Below are positions 38,201 through 52,669 of a DNA stretch of 64,000 bases, one piece after another (within the stretch, counting starts at the first letter, position 1; each line of letters starts with the position of its first letter). The translations under genes and the position numbers were made by a program. Source of the stretch: Halisarca cf. caerulea (taxonomy: Eukaryota > Porifera > Demospongiae > Chondrillida > Halisarcidae); contig CAUJGJ010000188.1 of assembly GCA_963170055.1 (NCBI GenBank), positions 511,671-575,670 of the forward strand, read 5' to 3'. The notes below the pieces were generated by a model. The model had not been told where the DNA came from. It did not search any database and worked only from the letters and a program-made list of their open reading frames with translations.

Positions 38201-41200
38201 TTTGTAACATTTTAAACTTAACTATTTCATTGTTGATATCTTAGTAACTTTGCCAATTTTGTACTTTCCCTAATTTTAAACTTATGTTTCTAATGTTCTC
38301 TTTGCGATACAAATTATTTAAACTTTGTAACATTTTAAACTTAACTATTTCATTTGTAATATCTTAGGAACTTTGCCAATTTTGTACTTTTCCTAATTTT
38401 AAACTTATGTTTCTAACGTTCTCTTTGCGATACAAAGTATTTAAATTTTGTAACATTTTAAACTTAACTATTTCATTTGTAATATCTTAGGAACTTTGCC
38501 AATTTTGTACTTTTCCTAATGTTAAACTTATGTTTCTAACGTTCTCTTTGCAATACAAACTATTAAAATTTTGTAACATTTTAAACTTAACTATTTCATT
38601 GTTGATATCTTAGTAACTTTGCCAATTTTGTACTTTCCCTAATTTTAAACTTATGTTTCTAACGTTCTCTTTGCGATACAAATTATTTAAACTTTGTAAC
38701 ATTTTAAACTTAACTATTTCATTTATGATATCTTAGAAACTTTGCCAATTTTGTACTTTTCCTAATTTTAAACTTATGTTTCTAACATTCTCTTTGCGAT
38801 ACAAATTATTTAAACTTTGTAACATTTTAAACTTAACTATTTCATTTATGATATCTTAGGAACTTTGCCAATTTTGTACTTTCCCTAATTTTAAACTTAT
38901 GTTTCTAACGTTCTCTTTCCGATACAAATTATTTAAACTTTGTAACATTTTAAACTTAACTATTTCATTGTTGATATCTTAGTAACTTTGCCAATTTTGT
39001 ACTTTCCCTAATTTTAAACTTATGTTTCTAACGTTCTCTTTGCGATACAAACTATTAAAATTTTGTAATATTTTAAACTTAACTATTTCATTGTTAATAT
39101 CTTAGTAACTTTGCCAATTTTGTACTTTCCCTAATTTTAAACTTATTTTTCTAACGTTCTCTTTGCGATACAAATTATTTAAACTTTGTAACATTTTAAA
39201 CTTAACTATTTCATTTATGATATCTTAGAAACTTTGCCAATTTTGTACTTTTCCTAATTTTAAACTTATGTTTCTAACGTTCTCTTTGCGATACAAACTA
39301 TTAAAATTTTGTAACATTTTAAACTTAACTATTTCATTGTTGATATCTTAGTAACTTTGCCAATTTTGTACTTTCCCTAATTTTAAACTTATGTTTCTAA
39401 CGTTCTCTTTGCGATACAAACTATTAAAATTTTGTAACATTTTAAACTTAACTATTTCATTGTTAATATCTTAGTAACTTTGCCAATTTTGTACTTTCCC
39501 TGATTTTAAACTTATTTTTCTAACGTTCTCTTTGTGATACAAATTATTTAAACTTTGTAACATTTTAAACTTAACTATTTCATTTATGATATCTTAGTAA
39601 CTTTGCCAATTTTGTACTTTCCCTAATTTTAAACTTATGTTTCTAACGTTCTCTTTGTGATACAAATTATTTAAACTTTGTAACATTTTAAACTTAACTA
39701 TTTCATTTATGATATCTTAGGAACTTTGCCAATTTTGTACTTTTCCTAATTTTAAACTTATGTTTCTAACGTTCCCTTTGCGATACAAACTATTAAAATT
39801 TTGTAACATTTTAAACTTAACTATTTCATTGTTAATATCTTAGTAACTTTGCCAATTTTGTACTTTCCCTAATTTTAAACTTATGTTTCTAACGTTCTCT
39901 TTGCGATACAAACTATTAAAATTTTGTAACATTTTAAACTTAACTATTTCATTGTTAATATCTTAGTAACTTTGCCAATTTTGTACTTTCCCTAATTTTA
40001 AACTTATTTTTCTAACGTTCTCTTTGTGATACAAATTATTTAAACTTTGTAACATTTTAAACTTAACTATTTCATTTATGATATCTTAGTAACTTTGCCA
40101 ATTTTGTACTTTCCCTAATTTTAAACTTATGTTTCTAACGTTCTCTTTGTGATACAAATTATTTAAACTTTGTAACATTTTAAACTTAACTATTTCATTT
40201 ATGATATCTTAGGAACTTTGCCAATTTTGTACTTTTCCTAATTTTAAACTTATGTTTCTAACGTTCTCTTTGCGATACAAACTATTAAAATTTTGTAACA
40301 TTTTAAACTTAACTATTTCATTGTTTAATATCTTAGTAACTTTGCCAATTTTGTACTTTCCCTAATTTAAAACTTATTTTTCTAACGTTCTCTTTGTGAT
40401 ACAAATTATTTAAACTTTGTAACATTTTAAACTTAACTATTTCATTTATGATATTTTAGTAACTTTGCCAATTTTGTACTTTCCCTAATTTTAAACTTAT
40501 GTTTCTAACGTTATCTTTGTGATACAAATTATTTAAACTTTGTAACATTTTAAACTTAACTATTTCATTTATGATATCTTAGGAACTTTGCCAATTTTGT
40601 ACTTTTCCTAATTTTAAACTTATGTTTCTAACGTTCTCTTTGCGATACAAACTATTAAAATTTTGTAACATTTTAAACTTAACTATTTCATTGTTGATAT
40701 CTTAATAACTTTGCCAATTTTGTACTTTCCCTAATTTTAAACTTATGTTTCTAACGTTCTCTTTGCGATACAAACTATTAAAATTTTGTAACATTTTAAA
40801 CTTAACTATTTCATTGTTAATATCTTAGTAACTTTGCCAATTTTGTACTTTCCCTAATTTTAAACTTATTTTTCTAACGTTCTCTTTGTGATACAAATTA
40901 TTTAAACTTTGTAACATTTTAAACTTAACTATTTCATTTATGATATCTTAGTAACTTTGCCAATTTTGTACTTTCCCTAATTTTAAACTTATGTTTCTAA
41001 CATTCTCTTTCCGATACAAATTATTTAAACTTTGTAACATTTTAAACTTAACTATTTCATTTATGATATCTTAGGAACTTTGCCAATTTTGTACTTTTCC
41101 TAATCTTAAACTTTTGTTTCTAACGTTCTACTCGCGATACAAATTATTAAAATTTTGTAACATTTTAAACTTAACTATTTCATTTGTAATATCTTAGGAA

Positions 41201-44200
41201 CTTTGCCAATTTTGTACTTTTCCTAATTTTAAACTTATGTTTCTAACGTTCTCTTTGCGATACAAACTATTAAAATTTTGTAACATTTTAAACTTAACTA
41301 TTTCATTGTTGATATCTTAATAACTTTGCCAATTTTGTACTTTCCCTAATTTTAAACTTATGTTTCTAATGTTCTCTTTGCGATACAAATTATTTAAACT
41401 TTGTAACATTTTAAACTTAACTATTTCATTTGTAATATCTTAGGAACTTTGCCAATTTTGTACTTTTCCTAATTTTAAACTTATGTATCTAACGTTCTCT
41501 TTGCGATACAAATTATTTAAATTTTGTAACATTTTAAACTTAACTATTTCATTTGTAATATCTTAGGAACTTTGCCAATTTTGTACTTTTCCTAATTTTA
41601 AACTTATGTTTCTAACGTTCTCTTTGCGATACAAACTATTAAAATTTTGTAACATTTTAAACTTAACTATTTCATTGTTGATATCTTAGTAACTTTGCCA
41701 ATTTTGTACTTTCCCTAATTTTAAACTTATGTTTCTAACGTTCTCTTTGCGATACAAACTATTAAAATTTTGTAACATTTTAAACTTAACCATTTCATTG
41801 TTAATATCTTAGTAACTTTGCCAATTTTGTACTTTCCCTAATTTTAAACTTATTTTTCTAACGTTCTCTTTGTGATACAAATTATTTAAACTTTGTAACA
41901 TTTTAAACTTAACTATTTCATTGTTGATATCTTAGTAACTTTGCCAATTTTGTACTTTCCCTAATTTTAAACTTATGTTTCTAACGTTCTCTTTGCGATA
42001 CAAACTATTAAAATTTTGTAACATTTTAAACTTAACTATTTCATTGTTAATATCTTAGTAACTTTGCCAATTTTGTACTTTCCCTAATTTTAAACTTATT
42101 TTTCTAACGTTCTCTTTGTGATACAAATTATTTAAACTTTGTAACATTTTAAACTTAACTATTTCATTTATGATATCTTAGTAACTTTGCCAATTTTGTA
42201 CTTTCCCTAATTTTAAACTTATGTTTCTAACGTTCTCTTTGTGATACAAATTATTTAAACTTTGTAACATTTTAAACTTAACTATTTCATTTATGATATC
42301 TTAGGAACTTTGCCAATTTTGTACTTTTCCTAATTTTAAACTTATGTTTCTAACGTTCTCTTTGCGATACAAACTATTAAAATTTTGTAACATTTTAAAC
42401 TTAACTATTTCATTGTTAATATCTTAGTAACTTTGCCAATTTTGTACTTTCCCTAATTTAAAACTTATTTTTCTAACGTTCTCTTTGTGATACAAATTAT
42501 TTAAACTTTGTAACATTTTAAACTTAACTATTTCATTTATGATATTTTAGTAACTTTGCCAATTTTGTACTTTCCCTAATTTTAAACTTATGTTTCTAAC
42601 GTTCTCTTTGTGATACAAATTATTTAAACTTTGTAACATTTTAAACTTAACTATTTCATTTATGATATCTTAGGAACTTTGCCAATTTTGTACTTTTCCT
42701 AATTTTAAACTTATGTTTCTAACGTTCTCTTTGCGATACAAACTATTAAAATTTTGTAACATTTTAAACTTAACTATTTCATTGTTGATATCTTAATAAC
42801 TTTGCCAATTTTGTACTTTCCCTAATTTTAAACTTATGTTTCTAATGTTCTCTTTGCGATACAAATTATTTAAACTTTGTAACATTTTAAACTTAACTAT
42901 TTCATTTGTAATATCTTAGGAACTTTGCCAATTTTGTACTTTTCCTATTTTTAAACTTATGTTTCTAACGTTCTCTTTGCGATACAAAGTATTTAAATTT
43001 TGTAACATTTTAAACTTAACTATTTCATTTGTAATATCTTAGGAACTTTGCCAATTTTGTACTTTTCCTAATGTTAAACTTATGTTTCTAACGTTCTCTT
43101 TGCAATACAAACTATTAAAATTTTGTAACATTTTAAACTTAACTATTTCATTGTTGATATCTTAGTAACTTTGCCAATTTTGTACTTTCCCTAATTTTAA
43201 ACTTATGTTTCTAACGTTCTCTTTGCGATACAAACTATTAAAATTTTGTAACATTTTAAACTTAACTATTTCATTGTTAATATCTTAGTAACTTTGCCAA
43301 TTTTGTACTTTCCCTAATTTTAAACTTATTTTTCTAACGTTCTCTTTGTGATACAAATTATTTAAACTTTGTAACATTTTAAACTTAACTATTTCATTTA
43401 TGATATTTTAGTAACTTTGCCAATTTTGTACTTTCCCTAATTTTAAACTTATGTTTCTAACGTTCTCTTTGTGATACAAATTATTTAAACTTTGTAACAT
43501 TTTAAACTTAACTATTTCATTTATGATATCTTAGGAACTTTGCCAATTTTGTACTTTTCCTAATTTTAAACTTATGTTTCTAACGTTCTCTTTGCGATAC
43601 AAACTATTAAAATTTTGTAACATTTTAAACTTAACTATTTCATTGTTGATATCTTAATAACTTTGCCAATTTTGTACTTTCCCTAATTTTAAACTTATGT
43701 TTCTAATGTTCTCTTTGCGATACAAATTATTTAAACTTTGTAACATTTTAAACTTAACTATTTCATTTGTAATATCTTAGGAACTTTGCCAATTTTGTAC
43801 TTTTCCTAATTTTAAACTTATGTTTCTAACGTTCTCTTTGCGATACAAAGTATTTAAATTTTGTAACATTTTAAACTTAACTATTTCATTTGTAATATCT
43901 TAGGAACTTTGCCAATTTTGTACTTTTCCTAATGTTAAACTTATGTTTCTAACGTTCTCTTTGCAATACAAACTATTAAAATTTTGTAACATTTTAAACT
44001 TAACTATTTCATTGTTGATATCTTAGTAACTTTGCCAATTTTGTACTTTCCCTAATTTTAAACTTATGTTTCTAACGTTCTCTTTGCGATACAAACTATT
44101 AAAATTTTGTAACATTTTAAACTTAACTATTTCATTGTTAATATCTTAGTAACTTTGCCAATTTTGTACTTTCCCTAATTTTAAACTTATTTTTCTAACG

Positions 44201-45330
44201 TTCTCTTTGTGATACAAATTATTTAAACTTTGTAACATTTTAAACTTAACTATTTCATTTATGATATTTTAGTAACTTTGCCAATTTTGTACTTTCCCTA
44301 ATTTTAAACTTATGTTTCTAACGTTCTCTTTGTGATACAAATTATTTAAACTTTGTAACATTTTAAACTTAACTATTTCATTTATGATATCTTAGGAACT
44401 TTGCCAATTTTGTACTTTTCCTAATTTTAAACTTATGTTTCTAACGTTCTCTTTGCGATACAAACTATTAAAATTTTGTAACATTTTAAACTTAACTATT
44501 TCATTGTTGATATCTTAATAACTTTGCCAATTTTGTACTTTCCCTAATTTTAAACTTATGTTTCTAATGTTCTCTTTGCGATACAAATTATTTAAACTTT
44601 GTAACATTTTAAACTTAACTATTTCATTTGTAATATCTTAGGAACTTTGCCAATTTTGTACTTTTCCTAATTTTAAACTTATGTTTCTAACGTTCTCTTT
44701 GCGATACAAACTATTAAAATTTTGTAACATTTTAAACTTAACTATTTCATTGTTAATATCTTAGTAACTTTGCCAATTTTGTACTTTCCCTAATTTTAAA
44801 CTTATTTTTCTAACGTTCTCTTTGTGATACAAATTATTTAAACTTTGTAACATTTTAAACTTAACTATTTCATTTATGATATTTTAGTAACTTTGCCAAT
44901 TTTGTACTTTCCCTAATTTTAAACTTATGTTTCTAACGTTCTCTTTGTGATACAAATTATTTAAACTTTGTAACATTTTAAACTTAACTATTTCATTTAT
45001 GATATCTTAGGAACTTTGCCAATTTTGTACTTTTCCTAATTTTAAACTTATGTTTCTAACGTTCTCTTTGCGATACAAACTATTAAAATTTTGTAACATT
45101 TTAAACTTAACTATTTCATTGTTGATATCTTAATAACTTTGCCAATTTTGTACTTTCCCTAATTTTAAACTTATGTTTCTAATGTTCTCTTTGCGATACA
45201 AATTATTTAAACTTTGTAACATTTTAAACTTAACTATTTCATTTGTAATATCTTAGGAACTTTGCCAATTTTGTACTTTTCCTAATTTTAAACTTATGTT
45301 TCTAACGTTCTCTTTGCGATACAAAGTATT
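23222..45330 (+). repeat. Middle array: overlapping 26-, 30- and 7-monomer block duplications
   Basis: Rare variants recur at whole-monomer offsets. CATTGATG at 23222/26420 and CATTGGTAATATC at 23345/26543 give 3198 bp (26). The ACTCGCG monomer at 24151/27841, TATGTATCTAACG at 24511/28201 and the AATTTAAAAC variant near 25478/29168 give 3690 bp (30). Further copies of the ACTCGCG monomer lie at 33499 (+46 monomers), 37435 (+32) and 41126. The CAAAGTATTT variant repeats at 861 bp (7) in pairs 29701/30562, 36220/37081 and 42986/43847. This is a mosaic of repeated segments with no single fixed unit. Confidence 0.82.
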
Positions 45331-47747
45331 TAAATTTTGTAACATTTTAAACTTAACTATTTCATTTGTAATATCTTAGGAACTTTGCCAATTTTGTACT
45401 TTTCCTAATGTTAAACTTATGTTTCTAACGTTCTCTTTGCAATACAAACTATTAAAATTTTGTAACATTTTAAACTTAACTATTTCATTGTTGATATCTT
45501 GGTAACTTTGCCAATTTTGTACTTTCCCTAATTTTAAACTTATGTTTCTAACGTTCTCTTTGCGATACAAATTATTTAAACTTTGTAACATTTTAAACTT
45601 AACTATTTCATTTATGATATCTTAGAAACTTTGCCAATTTTGTACTTTTCCTAATTTTAAACTTATGTTTCTAACATTCTCTTTGCGATACAAATTATTT
45701 AAACTTTGTAACATTTTAAACTTAACTATTTCATTTATGATATCTTAGGAACTTTGCCAATTTTGTACTTTCCCTAATTTTAAACTTATGTTTCTAACGT
45801 TCTCTTTCCGATACAAATTATTTAAACTTTGTAACATTTTAAACTTAACTATTTCATTTATGATATCTTAGGAACTTTGCCAATTTTGTACTTTTCCTAA
45901 TCTTAAACTTTTGTTTCTAACGTTCTACTCGCGATACAAATTATTAAAATTTTGTAACATTTTAAACTTAACTATTTCATTTGTAATATCTTAGGAACTT
46001 TGCCAATTTTGTACTTTTCCTAATTTTAAACTTATGTTTCTAACGTTCTCTTTGCGATACAAATTATTTGAATTTTGTAACATTTTAAACTTAACTATTT
46101 CATTTGTAAAATCTTAGGAACTTTGCCAATTTTATACTTTTCCTAATTTTAAACTTATGTTTCTAACGTTCTCTTTGCGATACAAACTATTAAAATTTTG
46201 TAACATTTTAAACTTAACTATTTCATTGTTGATATCTTAATAACTTTGCCAATTTTGTACTTTCCCTAATTTTAAACTTATGTTTCTAATGTTCTCTTTG
46301 CGATACAAATTATTTAAACTTTGTAACATTTTAAACTTAACTATTTCATTTGTAATATCTTAGGAACTTTGCCAATTTTGTACTTTTCCTAATTTTAAAC
46401 TTATGTTTCTAACGTTCTCTTTGCGATACAAATTATTTAAATTTTGTAACATTTTAAACTTAACTATTTCATTTGTAATATCTTAGGAACTTTGCCAATT
46501 TTGTACTTTTCCTAATTTTAAACTTATGTTTCTAACGTTCTCTTTGCAATACAAACTATTAAAATTTTGTAACATTTTAAACTTAACTATTTCATTGTTG
46601 ATATCTTAGTAACTTTGCCAATTTTGTACTTTCCCTAATTTTAAACTTATGTTTCTAACGTTCTCTTTGCGATACAAATTATTTAAACTTTGTAACATTT
46701 TAAACTTAACTATTTCATTTCTGATATCTTAGGAACTTTACCAATTTTGTACTTTCCCTAATTTTAAACTTATGTTTCTAACGTTCTCTTTGCGATACAA
46801 ATTATTTAAACTTTGTAACATTTTAAACTTAACTATTTCATTTATGATATCTTAGGAACTTTCCCAATTTTGTACTTTTCCTAATCTTAAACTTTTGTTT
46901 CTAACGTTCTCTTTGCGATACAAATTATTTGAATTTTGTAACATTTTAAACTTAACTATTTCATTTGTAATATCTTAGGAACTTTGCCAATTTTGTACTT
47001 TTCCTAATTTTAAACTTATGTTTCTAGCGCTCTCTTTGCGATACAAACTATTAAAATTTTGTAACATTTTAAACTTAACTATTTCATTGTTGATATCTTA
47101 ATAACTTTGCCAATTTTGTACTTTCCCTATTTTTAAACTTATGTTTCTAATGTTCTCTTTGCGATACAAATTATTTAAACTTTGTAACATTTTAAACTTA
47201 ACTATTTCATTTGTAATATCTTAGGAACTTTGCCAATTTTGTACTTTTCCTAATTTTAAACTTATGTTTCTAACGTTCTCTTTGCGATACAAATTATTTA
47301 AATTTTGTAACATTTTAAACTTAACTATTTCATTTGTAATATCTTAGGAACTTTGCCAATTTTGTACTTTTCCTAATTTTAAACTTATGTTTCTAACGTT
47401 CTCTTTGCAATACAAACTATTAAAATTTTGTAACATTTTAAACTTAACTATTTCATTGTTGATATCTTAGTAACTTTGCCAATTTTGTACTTTCCCTAAT
47501 TTTAAACTTATGTTTCTAACGTTCTCTTTCCGATACAAATTATTTAAACTTTGTAACATTTTAAACTTAACTATTTCATTTATGATATCTTAGGAACTTT
47601 GCCAATTTTGTACTTTTCCTAATCTTAAACTTTTGTTTCTAACGTTCTACTCGCGATACAAATTATTAAAATTTTGTAACATTTTAAACTTAACTATTTC
47701 ATTTGTAATATCTTAGGAACTTTGCCAATTTTGTACTTTTCCTAATT

Positions 47748-47809
47748 AAAATTATATAACTATAATAACTAATTATAACTAACTATAATAACTAATTATA
47801 ATATTATAT
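47748..47809 (+). repeat. 62-bp AT-only insertion in a satellite monomer (copy 1)
   Basis: Between CCTAATT and AACTTATG the usual three bases are replaced by 62 bases made almost only of A and T, with a few C. It contains two 20-bp copies of AACTATAATAACTAATTATA, 23 bp apart, flanked by ATTATAT-type ends. It is not satellite-derived. Confidence 0.9.
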
Positions 47810-50800
47810 AACTTATGTTTCTAACGTTCTCTTTGCGATACAAATTATTTGAATTTTGTAACATTTTAAACTTAACTATTTCATTTGTAAAATCTTAGGA
47901 ACTTTGCCAATTTTATACTTTTCCTAATTTTAAACTTATGTTTCTAACGTTCTCTTTGCGATACAAACTATTAAAATTTTGTAACATTTTAAACTTAACT
48001 ATTTCATTGTTGATATCTTAATAACTTTGCCAATTTTGTACTTTCCCTAATTTTAAACTTATGTTTCTAATGTTCTCTTTGCGATACAAATTATTTAAAC
48101 TTTGTAACATTTTAAACTTAACTATTTCATTTGTAATATCTTAGGAACTTTGCCAATTTTGTACTTTTCCTAATTTTAAACTTATGTTTCTAACGTTCTC
48201 TTTGCGATACAAATTATTTAAATTTTGTAACATTTTAAACTTAACTATTTCATTTGTAATATCTTAGGAACTTTGCCAATTTTGTACTTTTCCTAATTTT
48301 AAACTTATGTTTCTAACGTTCTCTTTGCAATACAAACTATTAAAATTTTGTAACATTTTAAACTTAACTATTTCATTGTTGATATCTTAGTAACTTTGCC
48401 AATTTTGTACTTTCCCTAATTTTAAACTTATGTTTCTAACGTTCTCTTTGCGATACAAATTATTTAAACTTTGTAACATTTTAAACTTAACTATTTCATT
48501 TCTGATATCTTAGGAACTTTACCAATTTTGTACTTTCCCTAATTTTAAACTTATGTTTCTAACGTTCTCTTTGCGATACAAATTATTTAAACTTTGTAAC
48601 ATTTTAAACTTAACTATTTCATTTATGATATCTTAGGAACTTTCCCAATTTTGTACTTTTCCTAATCTTAAACTTTTGTTTCTAACGTTCTCTTTGCGAT
48701 ACAAATTATTTGAATTTTGTAACATTTTAAACTTAACTATTTCATTTGTAATATCTTAGGAACTTTGCCAATTTTGTACTTTTCCTAATTTTAAACTTAT
48801 GTTTCTAACGTTCTCTTTGCGATACAAACTATTAAAATTTTGTAACATTTTAAACTTAACTATTTCATTGTTGATATCTTAATAACTTTGCCAATTTTGT
48901 ACTTTCCCTATTTTTAAACTTATGTTTCTAATGTTCTCTTTGCGATACAAATTATTTAAACTTTGTAACATTTTAAACTTAACTATTTCATTTGTAATAT
49001 CTTAGGAACTTTGCCAATTTTGTACTTTTCCTAATTTTAAACTTATGTTTCTAACGTTCTCTTTGCGATACAAATTATTTAAATTTTGTAACATTTTAAA
49101 CTTAACTATTTCATTTGTAATATCTTAGGAACTTTGCCAATTTTGTACTTTTCCTAATTTTAAACTTATGTTTCTAACGTTCTCTTTGCAATACAAACTA
49201 TTAAAATTTTGTAACATTTTAAACTTAACTATTTCATTGTTGATATCTTAGTAACTTTGCCAATTTTGTACTTTCCCTAATTTTAAACTTATGTTTCTAA
49301 CGTTCTCTTTGCGATACAAATTATTTAAATTTTGTAACATTTTAAACTTAACTATTTCATTTGTAATATCTTAGGAACTTTGCCAATTTTGTACTTTTCC
49401 TAATTTTAAACTTATGTTTCTAACGTTCTCTTTGCAATACAAACTATTAAAATTTTGTAACATTTTAAACTTAACTATTTCATTGTTGATATCTTAGTAA
49501 CTTTGCCAATTTTGTACTTTCCCTAATTTTAAACTTATGTTTCTAACGTTCTCTTTGCGATACAAATTATTTAAACTTTGTAACATTTTAAACTTAACTA
49601 TTTCATTTCTGATATCTTAGGAACTTTACCAATTTTGTACTTTCCCTAATTTTAAACTTATGTTTCTAACGTTCTCTTTGCGATACAAATTATTTAAACT
49701 TTGTAACATTTTAAACTTAACTATTTCATTTATGATATCTTAGGAACTTTGCCAATTTTGTACTTTTCCTAATCTTAAACTTTTGTTTCTAACGTTCTCT
49801 TTGCGATACAAATTATTTAAACTTTGTAACATTTTAAACTTAACTATTTCATTTATGATATCTTAGAAACTTTGCCAATTTTGTACTTTTCCTAATTTTA
49901 AACTTATGTTTCTAACATTCTCTTTGCGATACAAATTATTTAAACTTTGTAACATTTTAAACTTAACTATTTCATTTATGATATCTTAGGAACTTTGCCA
50001 ATTTTGTACTTTCCCTAATTTTAAACTTATGTTTCTAACGTTCTCTTTCCGATACAAATTATTTAAACTTTGTAACATTTTAAACTTAACTATTTCATTT
50101 ATGATATCTTAGGAACTTTGCCAATTTTGTACTTTTCCTAATCTTAAACTTTTGTTTCTAACGTTCTACTCGCGATACAAATTATTAAAATTTTGTAACA
50201 TTTTAAACTTAACTATTTCATTTGTAATATCTTAGGAACTTTGCCAATTTTGTACTTTTCCTAATTTTAAACTTATGTTTCTAACGTTCTCTTTGCGATA
50301 CAAATTATTTGAATTTTGTAACATTTTAAACTTAACTATTTCATTTGTAAAATCTTAGGAACTTTGCCAATTTTATACTTTTCCTAATTTTAAACTTATG
50401 TTTCTAACGTTCTCTTTGCGATACAAACTATTAAAATTTTGTAACATTTTAAACTTAACTATTTCATTGTTGATATCTTAATAACTTTGCCAATTTTGTA
50501 CTTTCCCTAATTTTAAACTTATGTTTCTAATGTTCTCTTTGCGATACAAATTATTTAAACTTTGTAACATTTTAAACTTAACTATTTCATTTGTAATATC
50601 TTAGGAACTTTGCCAATTTTGTACTTTTCCTAATTTTAAACTTATGTTTCTAACGTTCTCTTTGCGATACAAATTATTTAAATTTTGTAACATTTTAAAC
50701 TTAACTATTTCATTTGTAATATCTTAGGAACTTTGCCAATTTTGTACTTTTCCTAATTTTAAACTTATGTTTCTAACGTTCTCTTTGCAATACAAACTAT

Positions 50801-51988
50801 TAAAATTTTGTAACATTTTAAACTTAACTATTTCATTGTTGATATCTTAGTAACTTTGCCAATTTTGTACTTTCCCTAATTTTAAACTTATGTTTCTAAC
50901 GTTCTCTTTGCGATACAAATTATTTAAACTTTGTAACATTTTAAACTTAACTATTTCATTTCTGATATCTTAGGAACTTTACCAATTTTGTACTTTCCCT
51001 AATTTTAAACTTATGTTTCTAACGTTCTCTTTGCGATACAAATTATTTAAACTTTGTAACATTTTAAACTTAACTATTTCATTTATGATATCTTAGGAAC
51101 TTTCCCAATTTTGTACTTTTCCTAATCTTAAACTTTTGTTTCTAACGTTCTCTTTGCGATACAAATTATTTGAATTTTGTAACATTTTAAACTTAACTAT
51201 TTCATTTGTAATATCTTAGGAACTTTGCCAATTTTGTACTTTTCCTAATTTTAAACTTATGTTTCTAGCGCTCTCTTTGCGATACAAACTATTAAAATTT
51301 TGTAACATTTTAAACTTAACTATTTCATTGTTGATATCTTAATAACTTTGCCAATTTTGTACTTTCCCTATTTTTAAACTTATGTTTCTAATGTTCTCTT
51401 TGCGATACAAATTATTTAAACTTTGTAACATTTTAAACTTAACTATTTCATTTGTAATATCTTAGGAACTTTGCCAATTTTGTACTTTTCCTAATTTTAA
51501 ACTTATGTTTCTAACGTTCTCTTTGCGATACAAATTATTTAAATTTTGTAACATTTTAAACTTAACTATTTCATTTGTAATATCTTAGGAACTTTGCCAA
51601 TTTTGTACTTTTCCTAATTTTAAACTTATGTTTCTAACGTTCTCTTTGCAATACAAACTATTAAAATTTTGTAACATTTTAAACTTAACTATTTCATTGT
51701 TGATATCTTAGTAACTTTGCCAATTTTGTACTTTCCCTAATTTTAAACTTATGTTTCTAACGTTCTCTTTCCGATACAAATTATTTAAACTTTGTAACAT
51801 TTTAAACTTAACTATTTCATTTATGATATCTTAGGAACTTTGCCAATTTTGTACTTTTCCTAATCTTAAACTTTTGTTTCTAACGTTCTACTCGCGATAC
51901 AAATTATTAAAATTTTGTAACATTTTAAACTTAACTATTTCATTTGTAATATCTTAGGAACTTTGCCAATTTTGTACTTTTCCTAATT

Positions 51989-52050
51989 AAAATTATATAA
52001 CTATAATAACTAATTATAACTAACTATAATAACTAATTATAATATTATAT
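51989..52050 (+). repeat. 62-bp AT-only insertion in a satellite monomer (copy 2)
   Basis: It appears identical to the insertion at 47748-47809, at the same place in the monomer and with the same neighbouring monomer variants, 4241 bp downstream. It was therefore copied together with the surrounding block and did not insert independently. Confidence 0.9.
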
Positions 52051-52669
52051 AACTTATGTTTCTAACGTTCTCTTTGCGATACAAATTATTTGAATTTTGT
52101 AACATTTTAAACTTAACTATTTCATTTGTAAAATCTTAGGAACTTTGCCAATTTTATACTTTTCCTAATTTTAAACTTATGTTTCTAACGTTCTCTTTGC
52201 GATACAAACTATTAAAATTTTGTAACATTTTAAACTTAACTATTTCATTGTTGATATCTTAATAACTTTGCCAATTTTGTACTTTCCCTAATTTTAAACT
52301 TATGTTTCTAATGTTCTCTTTGCGATACAAATTATTTAAACTTTGTAACATTTTAAACTTAACTATTTCATTTGTAATATCTTAGGAACTTTGCCAATTT
52401 TGTACTTTTCCTAATTTTAAACTTATGTTTCTAACGTTCTCTTTGCGATACAAATTATTTAAATTTTGTAACATTTTAAACTTAACTATTTCATTTGTAA
52501 TATCTTAGGAACTTTGCCAATTTTGTACTTTTCCTAATTTTAAACTTATGTTTCTAACGTTCTCTTTGCAATACAAACTATTAAAATTTTGTAACATTTT
52601 AAACTTAACTATTTCATTGTTGATATCTTAGTAACTTTGCCAATTTTGTACTTTCCCTAATTTTAAACT

